A DNA stretch of 64,000 bases, taken from NCBI RefSeq assembly GCF_004795035.1, contig NZ_SSBK01000022.1, positions 1 to 64,000 on the forward strand. The letters are read 5' to 3'. This document shows, one piece after another, positions 8,255 to 16,519 of this stretch; the stretch's first letter is position 1; every line of letters starts with the position of its first letter. The DNA comes from Streptomyces sp. A0958 (GTDB lineage: Bacteria; Actinomycetota; Actinomycetes; Streptomycetales; Streptomycetaceae). Under the pieces are notes generated by a model that had not been told where the DNA came from, made no database searches, and saw only the letters and a program-made list of their open reading frames with translations. The position numbers and the translations under genes are program-made.

Positions 8255-8710
8255 TCAGACCGCCTGGCGCGTGCCCTTCGGGGACTCCTCGACGGTCTTC
8301 GCCAGCCGGGCGAGCACGCTGCGGTGGCGCAACTGGATCAGCGCGTCCACGGCGGTGTTGTGGAACCTTCCGGCCGGGCCGCGCAAGGGGTGTTCGTCCA
8401 GGGTGACCAGGGCGTTCTCGCCCCACTGCCGCACCTCCAGGGCGATCCGGGCGGTGCCGACCCACCCGCTGTCGGCCTCCAGTTCCAGCACGTGCGGGGC
8501 CTCGCAGCGCCGGACGAAGGTGGTTCCCTCCATGGACCACCGCCCCAGCCCGAGGGTGTACGTGATGCTGGAGCCGACCTCCGGCCACGTGCCCTGCCGG
8601 GGACGCGAGCCCGAGGTCCCCACCACCCAGTCGCTGTAGAGCCAGCCGTCCGCGAAGACCTTCCAGACGTCCTCAACGGGGCGTTCGATCAAGTGGTGCC
8701 GTACGGCCAT
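8255..8710 (-). CDS. SRPBCC (START/Bet v1-like) protein
   Basis: A 151-residue SRPBCC protein. It has the typical opening IERPVEDVWKVFADGWLYSDWVVG, a central set of beta strands (SSITYTLGLG, then FVRRCEAPHVLELEA) and a final long helix (AVDALIQLRHRSVLARLAKTV). This fold binds small hydrophobic ligands and includes polyketide cyclases and lipid-transfer proteins. It lies 42 nt upstream of the flavoenzyme gene on the same strand, so it probably binds or processes the same lipophilic substrate. There is no signal peptide. Confidence 0.83.
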   Translation of the reverse strand: MAVRHHLIERPVEDVWKVFADGWLYSDWVVGTSGSRPRQGTWPEVGSSITYTLGLGRWSMEGTTFVRRCEAPHVLELEADSGWVGTARIALEVRQWGENALVTLDEHPLRGPAGRFHNTAVDALIQLRHRSVLARLAKTVEESPKGTRQAV

Positions 8711-8884
8711 CGGTCCTCCAGCTCTCGTCGGGCGGGTTGATCAGGACCGGCCGTCAGGGGATGACGACGGCTGAGACCACGCCATCGGCCACCGCCACCT
8801 TCACCCCGCGCACGGCGCCCCACAAGCGGGTGTACTCCGTACGGGGACGCGCCGGGTGACAGACTCGTAGGGCCTCGAACGCGG

Positions 8885-9247
<363 letters not shown>

Positions 9248-9250
<3 letters not shown>

Positions 9251-9991
9251 TATGAGGGCGTCGCCGAGCATGAACGCGGCGACCGCGAGGAGCACGAGGG
9301 CGAACAGCCGCTGCAGCCCGCGGCCTGACACCCGCTCCGCCAGCCGTTTGCCGTCCCACGCCCCGAGGATCGCGGCGCCCGTGAACGGCGCCGTCACCGC
9401 CCAGTCCATGCCCGCCGCACCACCGGAGCGGGTGACCAGGGAGGTCAGCGAGTTGACCGTGATGACCAGCAGGCTGGTGCCGACGGCGGCCTGCATCTCG
9501 AAGGCCAGGACGGTCACCAGGGCGGGAACGGCCAGGAATCCGCCGCCCACCCCAAGCAGCCCGGTCACCGCCCCGAGCCCCGCCCCGGCTCCCCCGGCCC
9601 GCAGCGGCCGCACCTCGCCCCGCTCCCGCTGGGCGGCGGGGCGCAGCATCTTCACCGCGGCGAGGGCGGCGAGGGCGGCGAACGCCGACGTGAGTACCGC
9701 GTCCGGGAGGCGGGTGGCGGCCAGTCCGGCCGCCGCCGCCGGGACGACGCCCGCCGCGGCGAACGCCGCCCCGGGCTTCCAGCGGACGCGCCCGGCGCGG
9801 GCGTGGGCGTACAGGGCGGTCGCGGAGGTGGCGGTGACGATGAACAGGCTCGCGGTGGTCGCCGCGGCCGGGGTGAGGCCGAGCAGGTAGATCAGGGCCG
9901 GGATGGCCAGGACGCTGCCGCCCCCGCCCAGCGCGCCGAGTGCCAGCCCGACCACGGCCCCGGAGGCCAGGGCCAGGATCAGCACACTCAC
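9248..9991 (-). CDS. TauE/SafE-family sulfite exporter
   Basis: A 247-residue integral membrane protein with about eight hydrophobic segments in two pseudo-repeats. Each repeat has the family glycine-rich motif: GALGGGGSVLAIPALIYLLG near residue 20 and LLGVGGGFLAVPALVTVLA near residue 145. TauE/SafE proteins export sulfite, sulfoacetate or related anions. The start overlaps the stop of the upstream MBL-rhodanese gene by ATGA, so the two are translationally coupled. In this context it probably removes sulfite or thiosulfate made during persulfide oxidation. Confidence 0.88.
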
Positions 9992-11469
9992 GCCGCCGAA
10001 CCGCCCCTGCCGGTGCCGGCGGTGCCGGTGGTGCCAGTGCCGCCGTCGGTACCCGGATCGGCGCCGCCGTCACCGTCGGTTCCGGTTCCGGGTACGTCGT
10101 CCGCGTCGCCTTCGCTCACGGTCAGGGCCGCGCGCCGGGCGGCCTCGAAGCCGTCGTCGACGGCGACGACCCGCCGGCCCTCCGCGTCGAGCAGGGACGC
10201 CGCGATCGCCGCGCGCATCCCGCCGGCACAGTGGACCCACACCACTCCGGCCGGCACCTCTCCGGAGCGCTCGTGCAGTTCGTGCACGGGTATGTGCACC
10301 GAGCCCCGCACGTACCCGCCGGCGCGCTCGGAGTCGCGGCGCACGTCCAGCACCACGACGTCCTCGCCGCGCTCGCGGGCCCGCTTCAGGGCGGCGAAGT
10401 CGGTACGGGGGAAGGACCGCAGCCCGTCGCCCGCCCGCAGCCAGGAGTCCGGCCCGCCCGTGGCGGCGGCGGCCGGCCGGTCGATGCCGACCCGTACCAG
10501 CTCCCGCTGGGCCCGCGCCAGCTGTTCGGCGGACGCGGCGAGCAGGGTCAGCGGCTTGCCCCACGGAATCAGCCAGGCCAGATACGTGGCGAGCTTGCCC
10601 TCGCCCTCGAAGTTGAACGTCCCGGCCACATGCCCCTCGGCGAACGCGGTACGGCTGCGCAGGTCGACCACCCACTCGCCGGCGGCCAGGCGCTGCGCGA
10701 TCTCCTCCGCATCGGCGGTCCTGGGCGGGGTCAGGTCCACCGGCGGCGGCCCGCCGGCGTTGAGGGGGGCCATGTGCGCGTAGTACGCGGGCACGTCCTC
10801 CAGCCCGGCGAGCATCCGCGCCACGAAGGTGTCGACGTCCTGGGTGAGGGCGTCGTTGCCGGTCCGCTCCTCGCCGATGGTGGTGGCGTCGCCCTCGCTC
10901 TGCGCGGAGGAGCAGAAGCTTCCGAAGCCGTGGGTGGGGAGCACCCGGACGTCGTCGGGGAGTTCGGCGGCCAGCCGGTGGGCGGAGGCGTGCTGCGCCC
11001 GGGCCAGCTGCTCGGTCAGTCTCGGCTCGACGAGGTCGGGGCGCCCGACCGTACCGATGAGCAGCGAGCCGCCGGTGAACGCGGCCACCTCCCGCCCGTC
11101 CTCGACCAGTACGTACGAGGTGTGGTGCGGGGTGTGCCCGGGGGTGGCCAGCGCCTTCAGGCCCAGCCCGGTGTCGACGGCGATCCGGTCCCCGTCCGCT
11201 ACGGGCACCCGCGCGAAGGAGACCCGGGCCGCGGCGGGCACCAGGTACTGGGCCCCGGTCAGCCGGGCCAGTTCCGGGCCGCCGGTGACGTAGTCGTTGT
11301 GCACATGGGTCTCCACCACGTACCCGATCCGCACGCCCCGGGCGGCCGCCGCGGCGACGACCCGATCCACGTCGCGCGGGGGATCGACGACGACGGCCGT
11401 CGTCCTCCCGCCGGCGAGGTAGCTGCGATTGCCCAGGCCCTCGGTCTCCAGGGTGTCCACGAAGAACAC
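9988..11469 (-). CDS. MBL-fold persulfide dioxygenase fused to two rhodanese domains
   Basis: A 493-residue three-domain protein. Residues 1-240 are an ETHE1-like metallo-beta-lactamase fold with metal ligands in ETHVHNDYVTGG, GHTPHH and LPTHGFGSFC. A first rhodanese domain (about 265-350) lacks a catalytic cysteine and is probably structural. The second (about 365-455) has the active loop VHCAGGMRA. The protein should oxidise persulfide to sulfite and transfer sulfane sulfur. The tail after residue 455 is Gly/Thr-rich and low in complexity. GTG start with a GGAGGG site; the promoter region carries two CstR-type operators. Confidence 0.88.
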   Translation of the reverse strand: MFFVDTLETEGLGNRSYLAGGRTTAVVVDPPRDVDRVVAAAAARGVRIGYVVETHVHNDYVTGGPELARLTGAQYLVPAAARVSFARVPVADGDRIAVDTGLGLKALATPGHTPHHTSYVLVEDGREVAAFTGGSLLIGTVGRPDLVEPRLTEQLARAQHASAHRLAAELPDDVRVLPTHGFGSFCSSAQSEGDATTIGEERTGNDALTQDVDTFVARMLAGLEDVPAYYAHMAPLNAGGPPPVDLTPPRTADAEEIAQRLAAGEWVVDLRSRTAFAEGHVAGTFNFEGEGKLATYLAWLIPWGKPLTLLAASAEQLARAQRELVRVGIDRPAAAATGGPDSWLRAGDGLRSFPRTDFAALKRARERGEDVVVLDVRRDSERAGGYVRGSVHIPVHELHERSGEVPAGVVWVHCAGGMRAAIAASLLDAEGRRVVAVDDGFEAARRAALTVSEGDADDVPGTGTDGDGGADPGTDGGTGTTGTAGTGRGGSAA

Positions 11470-11511
11470 GGTCGACTCCCTCCAAAGCTCTCTGCGTGCT
11501 CCCGCCGGGCT

Positions 11512-11561
11512 TACCCCGGGGGGTATCTCGTTTCACTGTAACAGTGGTACCCCCCGGGGTA
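11512..11561 (-). promoter_or_regulatory. Two mirror-image CsoR/CstR-type operators upstream of the MBL-rhodanese gene
   Basis: TACCCCGGGGGGTA at 11512-11525 and TACCCCCCGGGGTA at 11548-11561 are exact reverse complements of each other, 36 bp apart. Between them lies a further inverted repeat, CACTG-TAA-CAGTG. The block lies 43 to 92 nt upstream of the GTG of the MBL-rhodanese gene. Each site matches the GC-tract layout of the operator in front of the cstR-like gene, so this repressor is the likely regulator of both transcripts. Confidence 0.75.
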
Positions 11562-11628
11562 TTTCTCAGCCCGCGGGTGCCCCCGGTACGGACGTACGGG
11601 CACCGCCCCGCCGGACAGGGCAATACAC

Positions 11629-12276
11629 CTAGCCCTTGCGGGCGAGCAGATGCACTTCCTGGAACTGCCGCCGGTCGTCGGGCCGGGGCTCGCGGACCGT
11701 CCGGGCCACCTCGCTCAGCCCGTGCGCGCGGAGCAACCCCGCGAGGTGATCGGGCGACCACCGGTAGGCGAGCGCGACGGCGTGATCGAAGGACTGTGTG
11801 GGGTGAGCCGGGCCGTCGGTCGCGGAGAACCCGATCAGGAGATGGCCGCCGGGTGCCAGTACGCGATGGAACTCTGCCAGGATGACCGGGAGTTCGAGCG
11901 GCGGGGTGTGAATGACCGACCACCGCGAGAGCACACCGCCCAGCGCGCCGTCGGCGATGTCCAGCGCGGCCATGACACCCACGTCGAACCGCAGCTCCGG
12001 CCATGCCCTGCGCGCCAGTTCGATCATCGCGGGCGAGGCGTCCACGCCGAACGCGTCGAGGCCGAGCCCGGACAAGTGGGCCGTGACGTGGCCGGGCCCG
12101 CAGCCGAGATCCGCGACCCGGCCACCGCCGGCCGCGCCGACGAGCTCGGCGAAGGCGCCCAGGACCGCGCGGTCCAGCGGACTGTCGCGCAGCGAGTCGG
12201 TGAACAGCTGGGCGTACTGGACCGCAGCGGCGTCGTAGGCATCGCGGGTGGTGCGGAGGGCATCGTGTTCGACCAT
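11629..12276 (-). CDS. Class I SAM-dependent methyltransferase
   Basis: A 215-residue methyltransferase (Methyltransf_11/25 type). Motif I is VADLGCGPGHVTAHLSGLG near residue 55, the acidic residue of strand 2 is in FGVDASPAMIELARR, and the post-I/III region reads FHRVLAPGGHLLIGF. The N-terminal TRDAYDAAAVQYAQLF helix is common in small-molecule methyltransferases. The substrate cannot be deduced. The ATG at 12276 is chosen over a GTG at 12300 because the family usually begins near this point, but neither has a clear ribosome site. It stands alone between the sulfur module and an AraC regulator. Confidence 0.82.
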   Translation of the reverse strand: MVEHDALRTTRDAYDAAAVQYAQLFTDSLRDSPLDRAVLGAFAELVGAAGGGRVADLGCGPGHVTAHLSGLGLDAFGVDASPAMIELARRAWPELRFDVGVMAALDIADGALGGVLSRWSVIHTPPLELPVILAEFHRVLAPGGHLLIGFSATDGPAHPTQSFDHAVALAYRWSPDHLAGLLRAHGLSEVARTVREPRPDDRRQFQEVHLLARKG

Positions 12277-12383
12277 GCCGGCGACAGTAGTGCCCGGCAC
12301 GGACAGGCCGCCGCGGCCGCTCCTTTCGGGGCCGGCCGCGGGTCCGTCGCGAGCCGGGCGTGCGTCTCGGCGTCGTAGCGGAT

Positions 12384-12472
12384 GCCGTCGAGCGGGTGTC
12401 GTTGGGGGGTGCCGTCGAGCGGGTGCCGTTGGGGGGTGCCGTCGAGCGGGTGCCGTTGGGGGGGTGCCGTCG
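12384..12472. repeat. 27-bp tandem repeat, about 3.2 copies
   Basis: The unit GCCGTCGAGCGGGTGCCGTT plus GGGGGGT repeats at 12384, 12411, 12438 and 12466 (periods 27, 27 and 28). It fills the gap between the divergent methyltransferase and AraC genes. The period is a multiple of three and the minus strand is open across it (nine-residue units beginning TPQRHPLDG), but no start or family match supports a gene. It is most likely a small minisatellite. Confidence 0.75.
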
Positions 12473-12500
12473 TTGCGCTTAGCATCGCCGCGTGGGAGCG

Positions 12501-13511
12501 ATGATCCGGGGAGCCAGCCTGCGCGGCTTCACACGCCTCGTGGAGGAACTGGGCGGTGACCCGGTCGAGCTCGCCCGGCGGTTCGCCGTCCCGCTCCGGG
12601 CGCTGGTCTCCGACGACGAGCTGGTCCCGATCACCGGGCACGACGCGATGCTCGACGCGGCGGCCCGCGATCTGCGCTGCCCCGATTTCGGCCTCCGCCT
12701 GGCCCGCGCCCAGGACATCGGCATCCTGGGCCGGCTGGCGCCCGCCATCGAGGCGTCGTCCACGGTGGCCGAGGCGCTGGAGTGCGCGTCGCGGTTCCTG
12801 TTCGTCCACAGCCCGGCGCTCAGCATCGGTGTGGAGCCGGACCCGAGGGGGCGCCGCGAGGTGGTGGCGCTGACCTATCGCAAGGACCCGCGCGAGTCCC
12901 CGTACTCCCCGCAGGCCATGGAGCTGGGCATCGGCCTGTTCCACGGGGTGGCGGCGGCGCTGGTGGGCGGGGTGCGCGGGCTGCGGTCGGTGGAGCTGCC
13001 GCATCAGCCGCTGTCGCCGGTCTCGCGGTACACCGGTTTCTTCGGCGCGGACGTGCGGTTCGGGAGCCCGGCCGGTGCGCTGCGCGTGGAACGGCGGCTG
13101 CTGGACCGGGAGTTCAGCGGCGGCGACGCGACCGTCCGCCGGCTCGCCGTCGACCATCTGGCCCGTCACCACACGGACCCGGAGGACCGGGTCGCCACGC
13201 ACACCCGGCGCGCCCTCATCGAGACCGTGGGCATCACTCCCCCGGCCATCGACCACATCGCCCGGCTCCTCGCGATGCACCCGCGCACCCTGCAACGACG
13301 GCTCGCGGCGGAGTCGACCGGGTTCGGGGAGATCCTGGAGGACGTACGGCGGGACCTCGCGCTGCGGTACATCACGACCACCGACCTCCCCCTGGGCCAG
13401 GTGGCGGCGATGGCGGGCTTCGCCGACCAGTCCGGCCTCAGTCACGCCGTACGGCGGTGGCGGGGTGCGAGTCCGAGCGAGGTGCGCCGGCGGGCACGCG
13501 GTACGTCCTGA
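12501..13511 (+). CDS. AraC-family transcriptional regulator
   Basis: A 336-residue regulator. Residues about 20-200 form the arabinose-binding-like N-terminal domain of OruR/ArgR-type AraC proteins (ELARRFAVPLRAL, then LRLARAQDIGILGRL). The C-terminal AraC DNA-binding domain has two helix-turn-helix motifs: IDHIARLLAMHPRTLQRRL and LGQVAAMAGFADQSGLSHAV. Regulators of this type often activate an adjacent catabolic or redox gene, and the SDR at 13.6 kb on the same strand is a likely target. Start at ATG 12501 with a GGGAG just upstream; a GTG at 12492 is the alternative. Confidence 0.87.
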   Translation: MIRGASLRGFTRLVEELGGDPVELARRFAVPLRALVSDDELVPITGHDAMLDAAARDLRCPDFGLRLARAQDIGILGRLAPAIEASSTVAEALECASRFLFVHSPALSIGVEPDPRGRREVVALTYRKDPRESPYSPQAMELGIGLFHGVAAALVGGVRGLRSVELPHQPLSPVSRYTGFFGADVRFGSPAGALRVERRLLDREFSGGDATVRRLAVDHLARHHTDPEDRVATHTRRALIETVGITPPAIDHIARLLAMHPRTLQRRLAAESTGFGEILEDVRRDLALRYITTTDLPLGQVAAMAGFADQSGLSHAVRRWRGASPSEVRRRARGTS

Positions 13512-13626
13512 GGGGGCGCGCCGCCCGAAGGCCGCCACGGCTTCCCCGGATTGTCGCGCCGGAACAAATTCCGCCCTGCCCGGAAGGGCATGCTGCGGGC
13601 CGGACGACGAGCGCGAGGAGTGAGCC

Positions 13627-14490
13627 ATGACGGCGGCGGACACCAACCGGCCGGCCTCGACCGGGGCACGGCCGATGTCAGGCGCGGTGGTGACGGGGGC
13701 GGGCCGCGGGCTCGGCAGACTGATCGCCGCCGCCCTGGTCGAGCGCGGCCACCATGTCCTGGTCACCGACGTGGACGGGGCCGCGGCACGGTCCGCGGCG
13801 GCCGGCCTCGGGCCCGGTGTGTCGTGGGCGGCGGTCGATGTGCGGGACGAGTCGCAGGTCGCCGCGGCCCGGGACCGCGCCGTCGCGGAGGCGGGACGCC
13901 TCGACGTATGGGTGAACAACGCCGGCGTGCTCGTGACGGGCCCGGCCTGGGAGCAGGCCCCCGACGTGCGCCGCCTGATGCTGGAGGTCAACGCGCTCGG
14001 CACCGTCAACGGCACCGTCGCCGCGATCGAGGCGATGCGCGGGACGGGCGGGCACATCGTCAACATCGTGTCGCTCGCGGGGCTGACCCCGGTCCCGGGC
14101 GAGGCGGTGTACGCGGCCTCCAAGCACGCCGCGATCGGCTTCAGCCTGAGCACCCTGGCCGACCTGCGTCTGGCCGGACTCACGGAGATCGACATCTCCT
14201 GCGTCTGCCCGGACGGCATCTGGACACCGATGCTCCACGACAAGCTGGACGACCCCGCGTCGGCGCTCTCCTTCTCCGGCAAGCTGCTCGAACCGGAGGA
14301 GGTCGTCGCCGCGGTACGCAAGGTGCTGGACCGCCCGCGCCCGGTCACGGCGGTCCCCCGTCGGCGAGGTGTGCAGGTACGCCTGGCCGACGCCTTCCCC
14401 CGCTTCGGCCTGCGGGCCCTGCCGTGGGCGGTGGCGCAGGGCGGACGCGTACAGCGGAAGATGCGGGCGAAGCGGGGCGAGAGCGTCTGA
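13627..14490 (+). CDS. SDR-family oxidoreductase
   Basis: A 287-residue classical SDR. TGAGRGLG is near residue 23, VNNAGVLVTG near residue 97, the catalytic serine is in IVSLAGL, and YAASK carries the Tyr/Lys pair. A C-terminal segment (VPRRRGVQVRLADAFPRFG) resembles SDRs that act on fatty or steroid-like substrates. An AGGAG site lies 6 nt before the ATG. It follows an AraC regulator by about 115 nt in the same direction, suggesting AraC control. The substrate is unknown. Confidence 0.87.
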   Translation: MTAADTNRPASTGARPMSGAVVTGAGRGLGRLIAAALVERGHHVLVTDVDGAAARSAAAGLGPGVSWAAVDVRDESQVAAARDRAVAEAGRLDVWVNNAGVLVTGPAWEQAPDVRRLMLEVNALGTVNGTVAAIEAMRGTGGHIVNIVSLAGLTPVPGEAVYAASKHAAIGFSLSTLADLRLAGLTEIDISCVCPDGIWTPMLHDKLDDPASALSFSGKLLEPEEVVAAVRKVLDRPRPVTAVPRRRGVQVRLADAFPRFGLRALPWAVAQGGRVQRKMRAKRGESV

Positions 14491-14597
14491 CCGTGTGGTT
14501 GCCGGTGGGGCGGTTGCGCTCCGCCGGAGTCGGCCGACGCGGAGGCACCGGCACCGAGGTGTCCGAAGGGGCCGGCCCGGAGTCTGCCGGGCGCTGC

Positions 14598-15599
14598 TCA
14601 GGACTCGCTGTCGAGCAGGGCCATCAGGGGTGCGGCGTACCGGGTGCCGGCCACCGCACCGGCCGGTACGGCCCGGTCGATCGCGGCGAGGTCCGCGCCG
14701 GTCAGGGTGACGTCGGCCGCGGCCAGGGCCTCCTCGACGCGGTGCGGCCGGCGGGCGCCCAGGACGGCCACGACGGTGCCGCGCTCGCCGCTGCGGGCGA
14801 TGACCCAGGCGGCGGCGAGCTGCGCGACGCCGATGCCGTGCGCGTCGGCGAGCGGCCGCAGCCGGTCGACCAGGGCGAGGTTCGTGGCGAGGTTGTCGGG
14901 GTGGAAGCGGGGCAGCCAGTTGGCGCGCGGGTCGCCGTCCGCGGGCTGCCGGTAGGTGCCGGTGAGCAGGCCGTGGGCGAGGACCCCGTAGGCGGTGACG
15001 CCGATCCCCAGCTCGCGGCAGGTGTCCAGGATGCCGTTGGTCTCGGGGCCACGGCTGAGGAGGGAGTACTCGATCTGTACGTCACAGATCGGGTGCACGG
15101 CATGGGCGCGGCGGATGGTCTCGGCGCTCACCTCGGAGAGCCCGATGTGGCGCACGTACCCGGCCTCGACCATCTCGGCGATGGCGCCGACGGTGTCCTC
15201 GATCGGGGTGGCCGGGTCGAGGCGGGAGGGGCGGTAGATGTCGACGTGGTCGGTGCCAAGGCGGCGCAGCGAGTAGGCGAGCGCGTTCTTCACGTGGGCG
15301 GGGCGGCCCTCGATCCCGACGAAGGCCCCGTCCGGGTCGCGCAGACCGCCGAACTTGACGCTCAGGAGCGCCCTGTCGCGCGCGCCGCCCCGGAGTGCGC
15401 GGCCGATCAGGTCCTCGTTGTGGCCCATGCCGTAGAAGTCGGCGGTGTCGATGAGGGTGACACCGGCGTCGAGGGCGGCGTGGATCGTGGCGACGGCGTC
15501 GGCCTCGTCGGCGGGCCCGGTGTGGTCGGACATACCGGCGCAGCCCAGGGCCAAAGGGGCAACCTGCGGGCCACCGGCCCCGAGGGTTCGAGTGCGCAT
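14598..15599 (-). CDS. Aldo/keto reductase with catalytic His replaced by Ser
   Basis: A 333-residue aldo/keto reductase of the YakC/AKR13-like group. The catalytic Asp and Tyr lie in DTADFYGMG and the Lys in LSVKFGG. Where most members have a His (DLYYQHRVD type) this protein reads DIYRPSRLD, so the fourth tetrad position is Ser. NADP-binding elements IGLSEV and VVAVLGARRPHRVEE are present. It may still reduce aldehydes or ketones with altered pH behaviour. It is divergent from marR with two shared operator-like sites between them, so MarR repression is likely. Confidence 0.85.
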   Translation of the reverse strand: MRTRTLGAGGPQVAPLALGCAGMSDHTGPADEADAVATIHAALDAGVTLIDTADFYGMGHNEDLIGRALRGGARDRALLSVKFGGLRDPDGAFVGIEGRPAHVKNALAYSLRRLGTDHVDIYRPSRLDPATPIEDTVGAIAEMVEAGYVRHIGLSEVSAETIRRAHAVHPICDVQIEYSLLSRGPETNGILDTCRELGIGVTAYGVLAHGLLTGTYRQPADGDPRANWLPRFHPDNLATNLALVDRLRPLADAHGIGVAQLAAAWVIARSGERGTVVAVLGARRPHRVEEALAAADVTLTGADLAAIDRAVPAGAVAGTRYAAPLMALLDSES

Positions 15600-15690
15600 G
15601 AGAATCCTTCTGCGAGGGAGAGGAGGCGAAAGGAGGGGAGGGCGGAGGAGGCGGCCGGCAGGGAGTGACGGAACGGCGGCGCCTGCTAGC

Positions 15691-15733
15691 GTTGATATCT
15701 CAACACTAAGAAACGGTGCGTTGATATGTCAAC
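15691..15733. promoter_or_regulatory. Twin MarR-type operators between the AKR and marR genes
   Basis: GTTGATATCTCAAC at 15691-15704 and GTTGATATGTCAAC at 15720-15733 are near-identical dyads (TTGA-N4-TCAA), 29 bp apart. The second overlaps the ATG of the MarR gene at 15726. Their position between divergent genes, their symmetry and the presence of a MarR protein next door point to autoregulation and repression of the aldo/keto reductase. Confidence 0.78.
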
Positions 15734-16181
15734 ATCAGGCGACGAGGCTCCGGAGGCGCGCGAGCCCGCGAACGGTCCCGCACCCGACCCCGTGGACCTC
15801 TGGTCCTCCTTCAAGCGCGCCCACGAGATCGTCCGGGCCCGCGTGATCGCGGACACCGCCGACGCGGCGGGCCTGTCCGAGCCCGACCTGACGATCCTGG
15901 TCAGCCTGAGCAAGGCGGAAGGCTCCCTGCGCCAGAGCGAACTCGCCGCGTCGCTCGGCTGGGACCGCACCCGTATCTCCCATCAGCTCACCCGCATGAG
16001 CAAGCGCGACCTCGTCACCCGCGAACGCGCCAACGGCGTCACCGTCACGCTCACCGACGCCGGACGCCAGGTCATCGCCGCCGTGCATCCGGGCCTGGAC
16101 GCCGCCGTACGCCGCCACTTCACCGGCCGGCTATCCGAGCAGGAGATCGGAACCCTGGATTCCATCCTCCGCCGGCTGTAG
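15726..16181 (+). CDS. MarR-family transcriptional regulator
   Basis: A 151-residue MarR protein. The winged helix covers about residues 55-115 (LRQSELAASLGWDRTRISHQLTRM, then the wing VTRERANGVTVTLTDAG), with flanking dimerisation helices. The N-terminal 20 residues are acidic and Pro-rich. The ATG at 15726 lies inside an operator dyad and has no Shine-Dalgarno sequence, so a leaderless transcript is plausible. The divergent aldo/keto reductase is the probable target. An inducing ligand cannot be inferred. Confidence 0.87.
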   Translation: MSTSGDEAPEAREPANGPAPDPVDLWSSFKRAHEIVRARVIADTADAAGLSEPDLTILVSLSKAEGSLRQSELAASLGWDRTRISHQLTRMSKRDLVTRERANGVTVTLTDAGRQVIAAVHPGLDAAVRRHFTGRLSEQEIGTLDSILRRL

Positions 16182-16519
16182 CCGCCGAGACGCCGCCGGG
16201 ACGCACACCCGACAAGGCAAGCAATGCGCCAACAGCGACCCGCCGTCCCGCCCACCCGGGGAGAGCCCCACAGCCGCCGGGACGGCGGCACACCACACGT
16301 ACGCGGCCACGTTCCGTCCGACCGGCCCAGGCCGGGGAGGCCGCCCGAGAAGCCCGGCGCCGCCCCACTCCGACGGCATGCGGCAGCTCCGCCCGTACGT
16401 CCTCGCCGACCAGGAGCACGGCCGCGAGGCGGCGAAGTCCCCGGGCGCCTGAGGGCGTTGCCGTCCACGACTACGGCATGATCAGGGCCAACCGATCCTT
16501 CGAGCCTTGGGGAGCCGAC
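16182..16519. other. Intergenic stretch, no supported gene
   Basis: About 340 bases between marR and the hydrolase gene. Open frames exist on both strands but translate to Arg/Pro/Gly-rich sequence without recognisable domains, good starts or ribosome sites. It probably holds the promoter of the downstream hydrolase gene near its right end. Confidence 0.6.

Noticed and set aside
12024-14348. Long minus-strand frame across the AraC and SDR genes
   Set aside because: It is antisense to two well-supported genes and reflects GC-rich third-position bias.
16120-16481. Small open frames between marR and the hydrolase
   Set aside because: Arg/Pro-rich translations with no ribosome site or domain.
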